From JANYCG01 sp031386665 (GTDB taxonomy: Bacteria > Pseudomonadota > Gammaproteobacteria > Burkholderiales > Burkholderiaceae_C): a stretch of 64,000 bases of DNA. Under the pieces are notes generated by a model. That model was not told the origin of the DNA and did no database searches. It saw only the letters and a list, made by a program, of their open reading frames with translations. Location of the stretch: NCBI GenBank assembly GCA_031386665.1, contig JANNCN010000152.1, positions 1 to 64,000 of the forward strand, in the 5' to 3' direction. The position numbers and the translations under genes were made by a program. This document shows, one piece after another, positions 48,367 through 55,753 of the stretch (positions within the stretch are counted from its first letter, which is position 1; each line of letters opens with the position of its first letter).

Positions 48367-49007
48367 AATTCGATGGGTGCGTTGATCGACTGGTGGGCGC
48401 CCCACTGCGCGGTGTCTACGTTGCCGAGGTAGCCGTAGGTTGCGGCGACAGTGCCCATACCTGCGGCCAGGCCAGCCACAATGTCGCGGTGGTCGTCGCC
48501 TACGTAGATGCAACGCGCCGGGTCCACGCGCAGGCGGCGGGCGGCTTCAAAAAGTGGCTCGGGGTGGGGTTTGGCGTGGGGGGTGGTGTCGCCGCTCACA
48601 ATGGTTTGTGCCGATTGAAACAAAGCCATAGCCTGAGTCAGTGGGTCTGTGAAACGGGCCGATTTGTTGGTCACCACACCCCAGGGCAATTGCCGGGCGA
48701 CCAATTGCGCGATCAGCTCTTTCACGCCTTCAAACGCATAGGTGCGCTGGGTCATGCTTTGCTCGTAGTTGACAAAAAACTCCTCTTTCAAGGCGTTGAA
48801 GTCGGGATGCTCTGGCGTCATGTCGAACGCAATGGCCAACATGCCGCGCGCGCCAGACCCCGCCATGGGCCGGTAAAGCGCTTGCGGCAAGCTGGTTAAA
48901 CCCCGGTCGGTGCGCATTTTGTCGGCGGCTGCGCCCAGGTCAGGCGCGCTGTCGATCAGGGTGCCGTCCAGGTCGAAAAGAACGGCTTGAACATCGCTAA
49001 ACATCAT
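48351..49007 (-). CDS. gph: Phosphoglycolate phosphatase (HAD family)
   Basis: The 218-residue protein has all HAD motifs: VLFDLDGTLIDSAPDLGAAA (motif I with the nucleophile Asp), PWGVVTNKSARF (motif II), AKPHPEPLFEAARRL (motif III Lys) and CIYVGDDHRDIVAGLAAGM (motif IV). It removes 2-phosphoglycolate formed in DNA repair. It lies 49 bp after ubiG in the order gph-ubiG-ompA-gyrA conserved in Burkholderiales. Its 3' end lies within repeat copy E. Confidence 0.9.
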   Translation of the reverse strand: MMFSDVQAVLFDLDGTLIDSAPDLGAAADKMRTDRGLTSLPQALYRPMAGSGARGMLAIAFDMTPEHPDFNALKEEFFVNYEQSMTQRTYAFEGVKELIAQLVARQLPWGVVTNKSARFTDPLTQAMALFQSAQTIVSGDTTPHAKPHPEPLFEAARRLRVDPARCIYVGDDHRDIVAGLAAGMGTVAATYGYLGNVDTAQWGAHQSINAPIELLLYL

Positions 49008-49056
49008 ACAAAACCGCTAAATTCCGATAAATTTCAATGGTCGTCATAAAACTGGT

Positions 49057-49767
49057 TCAAAGCGGCTTTTGGGTGGCAAACATGTAGTTCACGCTGGTGT
49101 CGTCGCTCAACCAGTAGCGCTTGGTCAGCGGGTTGTATTCAAGCCCCCGGGTTTTGCTCAAATCCAAGCCTGCGCTTCGGCAATGCTGGGCCAATTCACT
49201 GGGGCGAATCAATTTGGCGTATTCATGGGTGCCGCGCGGCAGCATGTTCAACACATATTCCGCCCCCACAATCGCGAACAAAAAGGACTTGGGGTTGCGG
49301 TTGATGGTGGAGAAAAACACCCAACCGCCAGGTCTGACCAAATCGGCACACGCTTGCACGATGGACGATGGGTCGGGCACGTGCTCCAGCATTTCCATGC
49401 AGGTGATCACGTCAAAACTGGCAGGTTCGGCCAGCGCCAGGGCTTCCGCGCTGATTTCCTGGTAGCTGACGTTGGGGGTTTGGGCCTCAAGCGCGTGCAG
49501 CTGCGCGACTTTCAGGGCTTTGGTCGCCAGGTCGATACCCAGCACCGCAGCCCCTTTGCGAGCCATCGAATCGGCCAATATGCCGCCGCCGCAGCCGATG
49601 TCCAGCACCCGTTTGTCAGCGATGGGGCACTGGGTATTGATCCAGTCCAGGCGCAACGGGTTGATTTGGTGCAAAGGGCGAAATTCACTTTCGGTGTCCC
49701 ACCAGCGGTGCGCCAGGTCTGAGAATTTGGCAAGCTCGGCGGGATCTGCGTTCATAGTAGTGGTCAT
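49057..49767 (-). CDS. ubiG: Ubiquinone biosynthesis O-methyltransferase
   Basis: UbiG performs both O-methylations of ubiquinone synthesis. The 236-residue protein has SDLAHRWWDTESEFRPLHQI, the SAM motif VLDIGCGGGILADSMARKGA, the acidic FDVITCMEMLEHVPDPSSIV and LVRPGGWVFFSTINRNPKSF, and the C-terminal GLEYNPLTKRYWLSDDTSVN. It is transcribed ahead of gph in the same operon. Confidence 0.95.
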   Translation of the reverse strand: MTTTMNADPAELAKFSDLAHRWWDTESEFRPLHQINPLRLDWINTQCPIADKRVLDIGCGGGILADSMARKGAAVLGIDLATKALKVAQLHALEAQTPNVSYQEISAEALALAEPASFDVITCMEMLEHVPDPSSIVQACADLVRPGGWVFFSTINRNPKSFLFAIVGAEYVLNMLPRGTHEYAKLIRPSELAQHCRSAGLDLSKTRGLEYNPLTKRYWLSDDTSVNYMFATQKPL

Positions 49768-49825
49768 AAAACTATTATCGGCACATCACGCTGCAAAGTG
49801 GTGCGCGGGGGATTGAAGGGTGCAT

Positions 49826-49849
49826 GGCGCAGAAAAGATGCGCCTTTTT
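49826..49849 (+). terminator. Plus-strand terminator-like hairpin between ubiG and ompA
   Basis: GGCGCA (49826-49831) pairs with TGCGCC (49839-49844) around GAAAAGA and is followed by TTTTT. Read on the plus strand it has the terminator form, while on the minus strand it lacks a T run. Both neighbouring genes lie on the minus strand, so its direction is odd. Confidence 0.55.
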
Positions 49850-49862
49850 GAGGCCAAAAACA

Positions 49863-49893
49863 AAACCCGCTAAAGCAGAACCTTAGCGGGTTT
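49863..49893 (-). terminator. Terminator of the ompA-like gene
   Basis: AAACCCGCTAA pairs with TTAGCGGGTTT across a 9-nt loop, and on the minus strand a T-rich tail (TGTTTTTGG) follows. It lies 50 bp after the ompA stop. Confidence 0.88.
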
Positions 49894-49943
49894 GAGGTGG
49901 AAACCGGGGCGGCTCAAGCGAGCCACCCTGTGGGTCGCCAGGC

Positions 49944-50633
49944 TTACTTGTTGGTACGTGTACCGACCACTTCGATCTCTACGCGGCGGTTCTTGGCTTG
50001 ACCTTCTTTGGTCTTGTTGTCAGCCACTGGCTGCTTCTCGCCCTTGCCTTCGGTGTAAACGCGGTTTTTCTCGATGCCTTTGGTCACCAAGTAAGCCTTG
50101 ACGGCTTCAGCACGCCGAACCGACAGCTTCTGGTTGTAAGCGTCGCTGCCCACAGAGTCAGTGTGACCCACAGCAATGATCACTTCGAGGTTGATGCCCT
50201 TGACTTTGCCGGTCAGGTCATCCAGCTTGGCTTTGCCTTCAGGCTTTAACACAGATTTGTTGAAGTCAAAGAACGCGTCAGCAGCGTAAGTGACTTTGGT
50301 GGCGACTGGAGGAGGAGGCGCAGCAGGCGCTGGTGCGGCAGCAGGTGCAGGAGCAGCAGCTGGGGCCGGTGCAGCAGCAGCGGGCGCAGCAGGTGCTGGC
50401 GCAGCGACAGGAGCGGGCGCAGGTGCAGCCTTCGGCGCAACAATCGCACCATCACAACCGACGGCTGCAGTAGCGGGTGTCCAGCTGCCATCACGCCAGC
50501 AAAGTTCGTTGGTGCCGTTTTTCCAAACCAATTCGTTGGTGCCATTGCGCCAGTTGTCAACTGACTGTGCGCCAGCTGCGGTTGCCAGTGCTGCCGTGGC
50601 GATCAACAAAGCCACTTTATTCAATTTCATCAT
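49944..50633 (-). CDS. ompA: OmpA-family outer membrane protein with Pro/Ala linker
   Basis: The 229-residue lipid-free protein has a signal peptide (NKVALLIATAALATAAGAQ), then two copies of a W(R/K)NGTNEL(V/C)W unit at about residues 28-45 (NWRNGTNELVWKNGTNELCW), a 45-residue Ala/Pro linker and a C-terminal OmpA domain (residues about 120-225) that binds peptidoglycan. The domain shows FFDFNKSVLKPEGKAKLDDL, IIAVGHTDSVGSDAYNQKLS, RRAEAVKAYLVTKGI and KNRRVEIEVVGTRTNK. It lacks the eight-stranded barrel of E. coli OmpA, so it is an anchor protein. A strong AGAGGA precedes the start. Confidence 0.9.
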   Translation of the reverse strand: MMKLNKVALLIATAALATAAGAQSVDNWRNGTNELVWKNGTNELCWRDGSWTPATAAVGCDGAIVAPKAAPAPAPVAAPAPAAPAAAAPAPAAAPAPAAAPAPAAPPPPVATKVTYAADAFFDFNKSVLKPEGKAKLDDLTGKVKGINLEVIIAVGHTDSVGSDAYNQKLSVRRAEAVKAYLVTKGIEKNRVYTEGKGEKQPVADNKTKEGQAKNRRVEIEVVGTRTNK

Positions 50634-50867
50634 ATTTGTCCTCTTTGGGAAGGCCGCAGCAGCGCTGCGATTAATTAGACGCTCTAGGTGACCATCACCT
50701 AACTCGTGAAAGACATTGTGCCACAGCCATTAGGGTTACCCAGCGCTGTTCGGTTACACCTGCGTAGGACAAATCCGCATTTCATTCGAAGTGTTGCGAC
50801 GGTGCGACAACTTTATGACCGTAAAATCAAGACTAATCGGCCACCCTGGCCACAGAAAAGCGCAGCA

Positions 50868-53513
50868 ATGACCCAGTTCGCCAAAGAAACTCTCCCTATC
50901 AGTCTAGAAGAGGAAATGCGTCGCAGCTACCTTGATTACGCCATGAGCGTGATTGTGGGCCGCGCCTTGCCTGATGCGCGCGACGGCTTGAAACCCGTGC
51001 ATCGGCGGGTCTTGTTTGCCATGCACGAGCTGAACAACGACTGGAACAAACCCTACAAAAAGTCAGCCCGTATTGTGGGAGACGTGATTGGCAAATACCA
51101 CCCGCACGGCGACAGCGCAGTGTATGAAACCATTGTTCGCATGGCGCAAGATTTTTCGTTGCGTCACATGCTGGTGGATGGTCAGGGCAACTTCGGCTCG
51201 GTCGATGGCGACAACGCTGCCGCCATGCGCTACACGGAAATCCGCATGTCCAAAATTGCCCACGAGTTGCTGGCTGATCTGGACAAAGAAACGGTCGATT
51301 TCGGCCCCAATTACGACGGCAGCGAGCGCGAGCCGCTGGTAATGCCCGCGCGCTTTCCCAATCTACTCGTGAATGGCTCGTCAGGCATTGCCGTGGGCAT
51401 GGCAACCAACATTCCGCCGCACAATTTAAATGAAGTCATCGACGGCTGCCTGCATTTGCTACGCAACCCCGAGGCGTCGATTGACGAGTTGATGGAGATC
51501 ATTCCTGCACCAGACTTCCCCACGGCGGGCATCATTTACGGCATCAATGGTGTGAAAGACGGCTACCGCACGGGCCGTGGCCGTGTCGTGATGCGCGCCA
51601 AGGTTCACTTTGAGGACATTGACAAAGGCCAGCGCCAAGCCATCATCGTCGACGAATTGCCCTACCAATGCAACAAAAAGACCCTGCAAGAACGCATGGC
51701 CGAACTGGTGCACGAGAAGAAGATTGAAGGCATCAGCCACATTCAGGACGAGTCAGACAAGTCCGGCATGCGCTTGGTCATTGAATTGAAGCGCGGCGAA
51801 GTGCCCGAAGTGGTGCTGAACAACCTGTACAAGCAAACCCAACTGCAAGACACCTTCGGCATCAACATGGTGGCGCTGATCAACGGCCAGCCCAAGCTGT
51901 GCAATCTGAAAGACTTGATCGAAGTCTTTTTGGAGCACCGCCGCGAGGTCGTCACTCGCCGCACCATTTACACGCTGCGCAAAGCGCGCGAACGCGGCCA
52001 TGTTCTGGAAGGCCTGGCCGTGGCGTTGGCCAATATTGACGAATTCATCGCCATCATACGCAACGCTCCTACACCGCCAGTCGCCAAAGCCGAGCTGATG
52101 ACCAAGGCCTGGGACAGCAAATTAGTGCGCGAAATGTTGACTCGCACCCGTGCCGATGGCGGCAGCGTGAACGCCGATGACTACCGACCCGATGGCATGG
52201 ACAAATCGGTTGGCATGGGCAGCGACGGCCTGTACCGCCTTTCGGACACCCAAGCGCATGAAATTTTGCAGATGCGTTTGCAGCGCCTGACGGGCCTTGA
52301 GCAAGACAAAATTGTTTCGGAATATAAAGAGGTGATGTCCGAGATTGAGGACTTGCTGGACATTTTGAGCAAGCCAGAACGTGTCTCCATCATCATTGGC
52401 GAAGAGCTCACCGCGATCAAAACCGAATTTGGCCAAACCAAAGTGGGCGCGAGGCGAAGCTTGGTTGAACACAGCTCGTTCGACCTGAGCACCGAAGACC
52501 TGATCACCCCCACCGACATGGTGGTCACCTTGAGCCACAGTGGCTACATCAAAAGCCAGCCTTTGGGCGAATACCGTGCGCAAAAGCGCGGCGGGCGCGG
52601 CAAACAGGCCACCGCCACCAAAGAAGACGATTGGGTAGACCAACTGTTCATCGCCAACACCCACGATTACATTTTGTGCTTTAGCAACCGGGGGCGTTTG
52701 TACTGGCTCAAGGTTTGGGAAGTGCCACAGGGCTCGCGCGGCTCACGCGGGCGCCCTATCGTCAATATGTTCCCTTTGCTCGAAGGCGAAAAAATCACCG
52801 TGGTGCTGCCGCTAACAGGTGAAAAACGCAGCTTCCCGGCGGACCAATACGTGTTCATGGCAACCAGCATGGGCACCGTCAAAAAGACCACCTTGGACGA
52901 ATTCAGCAACCCACGCAAGGCCGGCATCATTGCGGTTGACCTGGACCCAGGCGACTTCTTGATTGGCGCGTCGCTGACCGATGGCAAACATGACGTCATG
53001 CTGTTCAGCGACGGTGGCAAAGCCGTGCGTTTCGATGAAAACGACGTGCGCCCCATGGGTCGCACGGCCCGTGGCGTGCGCGGCATGATGCTGGAAGACG
53101 GGCAAGGCGTCATCGCCATGCTGGTGGCTGAGGATGAACAGCAAAGCGTGCTGACCGCCACCCAAAACGGGTACGGCAAGCGCACCAACATCAATGAATA
53201 CACCCGCCATGGCCGCGGAACCAAGGGCATGATTGCCATCCAACAAAGCGAGCGCAATGGCAAAGTGGTTGCCGCAACCCTGGTGCATGCCGATGACGAA
53301 ATCATGCTGATCACCGACAAAGGCGTGTTGGTTCGCACCCGTGTGGGAGAAATTCGTGAGATGGGCCGCGCGACTCAAGGCGTCACCCTGATCGGCCTGG
53401 ACGAAGGCTCCAAACTCAGCGGCCTGCAGCGCATAGTTGAAAACGATGCGATTCCACCCGAGAGCGACTTGGGCGATGCCGCAAGCGACGCGCCAACCGA
53501 CCCAGAGGTGTAG
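50868..53513 (+). CDS. gyrA: DNA gyrase subunit A
   Basis: The start is the ATG at 50868 (MTQFAKETLPISLEEEMRRS), giving 881 residues. The catalytic Tyr122 lies in AAMRYTEIRMSKI. The quinolone-resistance region GKYHPHGDSAVYETIVRMAQ keeps Ser83 but has Glu at position 87 where E. coli has Asp. The C-terminal blades (from about residue 545) contain the GyrA box EYRAQKRGGRGKQ (residues 566-578). It diverges from ompA and is followed by pheA. Confidence 0.97.
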   Translation: MTQFAKETLPISLEEEMRRSYLDYAMSVIVGRALPDARDGLKPVHRRVLFAMHELNNDWNKPYKKSARIVGDVIGKYHPHGDSAVYETIVRMAQDFSLRHMLVDGQGNFGSVDGDNAAAMRYTEIRMSKIAHELLADLDKETVDFGPNYDGSEREPLVMPARFPNLLVNGSSGIAVGMATNIPPHNLNEVIDGCLHLLRNPEASIDELMEIIPAPDFPTAGIIYGINGVKDGYRTGRGRVVMRAKVHFEDIDKGQRQAIIVDELPYQCNKKTLQERMAELVHEKKIEGISHIQDESDKSGMRLVIELKRGEVPEVVLNNLYKQTQLQDTFGINMVALINGQPKLCNLKDLIEVFLEHRREVVTRRTIYTLRKARERGHVLEGLAVALANIDEFIAIIRNAPTPPVAKAELMTKAWDSKLVREMLTRTRADGGSVNADDYRPDGMDKSVGMGSDGLYRLSDTQAHEILQMRLQRLTGLEQDKIVSEYKEVMSEIEDLLDILSKPERVSIIIGEELTAIKTEFGQTKVGARRSLVEHSSFDLSTEDLITPTDMVVTLSHSGYIKSQPLGEYRAQKRGGRGKQATATKEDDWVDQLFIANTHDYILCFSNRGRLYWLKVWEVPQGSRGSRGRPIVNMFPLLEGEKITVVLPLTGEKRSFPADQYVFMATSMGTVKKTTLDEFSNPRKAGIIAVDLDPGDFLIGASLTDGKHDVMLFSDGGKAVRFDENDVRPMGRTARGVRGMMLEDGQGVIAMLVAEDEQQSVLTATQNGYGKRTNINEYTRHGRGTKGMIAIQQSERNGKVVAATLVHADDEIMLITDKGVLVRTRVGEIREMGRATQGVTLIGLDEGSKLSGLQRIVENDAIPPESDLGDAASDAPTDPEV

Positions 53514-53604
53514 TCCAGTCACTGCCATTGCTCGCCTAGGGTCGCGCTTCTCGCTTTAACTTGAAACCACCTCAGCGCAATCCAGCGAATTTCAGAACAA
53601 TTTT

Positions 53605-54711
53605 GTGAATAAAAATTCAAACACTCCGGGTGAGACTTCGTTGGCTGATTTGCGCGTTCAGATCGACACCATCGACCGCGAGTTGCTGGCGCTGTTGAAT
53701 CAGCGGGCGCATGTGGCCGAGCAAGTGGGCGATATCAAACGCCTTGAAGGCTCGCCATTTTTTCGGCCTGACCGGGTGGCCCAAGTCATTGAGAAAATTC
53801 AAAACGCCAACACCGGGCCGCTCAAAAACCCACACGTGGCGGCCATTTGGCGGGAGATCATGTCGGCTTGCTTGGCGCTTGAAGCGCCGCAGAGGGTCGC
53901 TGTTTTGGGGCCTGCTGGAACCTTCTGCGAACAAGCCGCGCTGCAGTTTTTTGGCGGTGCGGTTGAACTGATTTACTGCGCCAATTTTGATGAGGTTTTT
54001 CACGCCACCGAGGCCGGGCGCGCCCAATTTGGCGTGGTGGGTGTGGAAAGCTCGGCAGAAGGTGTGGTCACCCGCTCGCTCGATCTGTTTTTGCGCACGC
54101 CGACTCAAATGGTGGGCGAAGTCAGCCTCATGGTTCGCCACAACGTGCTGCGCCAAAGCAATTCGCTGGAGGGCATCGAGGTGGTTTTGGCGCATCCGCA
54201 AGCTTTGGCTCAGTGCCAGGGCTGGCTCATGCAAAATCTACCCAAAGCAGAGCGCCGGGCAGTGTCCAGCAACGCCGAAGGTGCCCGTCTGGCCACTACC
54301 AACCCGGCTTGGGCGGGCTTGGCCAGCGACCGGGCAGCCGCGCAGTTTGGCCTGAACATTGCCGCCCACGCCGTGCAGGACGACGCGCACAACCGAACCC
54401 GTTTTGCGGTCATTTGCTTGCCGCAAACATTGGCAACGCCGCCTGCTACGGGCCGCGACTGCACCAGTTTGGTCGTGTCGGTACCCAACCAGCCCGGTGC
54501 CTTGCATGATTTGCTTATCCCTTTGAAGACGCACGGCGTGTCCATGACCCGGTTTGAGTCGCGCCCCGCGCGGACTGGCCAGTGGGAATACTATTTTTAC
54601 ATCGACATTCAAGGTCATCCTTCGCAGCCGCACATTGCGTCGGCACTCAAAGAACTTCAAAGCCTTTGTGCGTTTTACAAGGTTTTGGGCACCTACCCGG
54701 CCAGCGAATAA
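53605..54711 (+). CDS. pheA: Bifunctional chorismate mutase / prephenate dehydratase
   Basis: The start is a GTG at 53605. The 368-residue protein has an AroQ chorismate mutase domain (residues about 12-95, LADLRVQIDTIDRELLALLN), a prephenate dehydratase domain (VAVLGPAGTFCEQAALQFFG to HNRTRFAVICLPQ) and an ACT regulatory domain (SLVVSVPNQPGALHDLL, then MTRFESRPARTGQWEYYFYI). The catalytic Thr of the TRF motif is present. The usual VPVENS of the dehydratase is GVESS here. It makes phenylpyruvate and is feedback-controlled by phenylalanine. It follows gyrA without serC. Confidence 0.94.
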   Translation: MNKNSNTPGETSLADLRVQIDTIDRELLALLNQRAHVAEQVGDIKRLEGSPFFRPDRVAQVIEKIQNANTGPLKNPHVAAIWREIMSACLALEAPQRVAVLGPAGTFCEQAALQFFGGAVELIYCANFDEVFHATEAGRAQFGVVGVESSAEGVVTRSLDLFLRTPTQMVGEVSLMVRHNVLRQSNSLEGIEVVLAHPQALAQCQGWLMQNLPKAERRAVSSNAEGARLATTNPAWAGLASDRAAAQFGLNIAAHAVQDDAHNRTRFAVICLPQTLATPPATGRDCTSLVVSVPNQPGALHDLLIPLKTHGVSMTRFESRPARTGQWEYYFYIDIQGHPSQPHIASALKELQSLCAFYKVLGTYPASE

Positions 54712-54822
54712 GAGTAAGGATAATGACCGTTCGTTCGTTTCACCGCAATAGAGTACCAGCCCCAAGTCGGCTCGGTCCTGCGCGCCTTCGCGCAGCGGTA
54801 TGTCGTATTTTGGAACTCACAC

Positions 54823-55701
54823 ATGTTTGAACAACTCGGTTTGATTGGTTGCGGTTTGATGGGAGGCTCTTTTGCGCTCGCACTCAAACGTGCGGGTCTG
54901 GTTAAGCGAGTCGTCGGTTACAGCAAATCTCCTTCCACCACTGAACGCGCCCGCCTCATGGGCGTGATTGATGTCGAGGCACCGTCTGCCCTGCTTGCGG
55001 TGTCGGGTGCCGACATTGTGTTGATCGCAGTGCCTGTGTCGGCAACTGAAGCAACCTTCAAGTCGATCAAGCATTTGGTCACGCCCCAAATGCTGATCAT
55101 GGACGTGGGCTCGACCAAGCGCGAAGTCATTGACGCAGGGCGACGCGCATTGCGCGAGCAAATCGGCTCGTTTGTGCCCACCCACCCCATCGCTGGCAAG
55201 GAGGTGTCGGGCGTTGAAAACGCCGATGCCGACCTTTACGTGGGCAAGCAGGTCATCCTGACGCCGATTGAGCGCACGCTGACCAACCAGTTGCAACGCG
55301 CGGTTGACGTCTGGACAGGTCTGGGCTGCCGGGTGCTGCAAATGTCGCCTGAAGAGCATGACGCTGCTTTTGCGGCGGTCAGCCACTTGCCTCACCTGAT
55401 TTCTTTTGCGCTCATGAACGCCATTAGCGGCCAAGTCAAAGGCAAAGAATTTTTGTCATTGGCCGGCCCTGGTTTTCGGGACTTCACGCGCATTGCCGCG
55501 AGCGACCCACAGGTCTGGCGTGACATCATGATTTCAAACCGCGAAGAGCTGCTTTCGCAAACCAAAATTTTCAAACGTAACCTTGAAACCCTGGAACTCA
55601 TGATTTCAAGCAGCAACGCAGAAGCTCTGGAAGCCTTGATTGACCAAGCCAGCATGGCGCGCGCCAACTGGACCATGACTTCTAACAAACCGCAACGCTA
55701 A
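54823..55701 (+). CDS. tyrA: Prephenate dehydrogenase
   Basis: The 292-residue protein has a Rossmann nucleotide motif (LGLIGCGLMGGSFALALKRA), the hydrophobic IVLIAVPVSATEATF, the catalytic IMDVGSTKREVIDAGR and FVPTHPIAGKEVSGVENADA, and EEHDAAFAAVSHLPHLISFA with active-site His. It oxidises prephenate to 4-hydroxyphenylpyruvate for tyrosine. It has no ACT domain. It follows pheA by 111 bp and precedes aroA-cmk. Confidence 0.95.
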   Translation: MFEQLGLIGCGLMGGSFALALKRAGLVKRVVGYSKSPSTTERARLMGVIDVEAPSALLAVSGADIVLIAVPVSATEATFKSIKHLVTPQMLIMDVGSTKREVIDAGRRALREQIGSFVPTHPIAGKEVSGVENADADLYVGKQVILTPIERTLTNQLQRAVDVWTGLGCRVLQMSPEEHDAAFAAVSHLPHLISFALMNAISGQVKGKEFLSLAGPGFRDFTRIAASDPQVWRDIMISNREELLSQTKIFKRNLETLELMISSSNAEALEALIDQASMARANWTMTSNKPQR

Positions 55702-55753
55702 GCCAAGTTGCGTTCGGCACTTTGTCCTAATTTTGTTTTTTGGGGCTATTGAC

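Noticed and set aside
50290..50691. Alanine/glycine-rich plus-strand frame opposite ompA
   Set aside because: It is the antisense of the Ala/Pro linker of OmpA and has no independent support.
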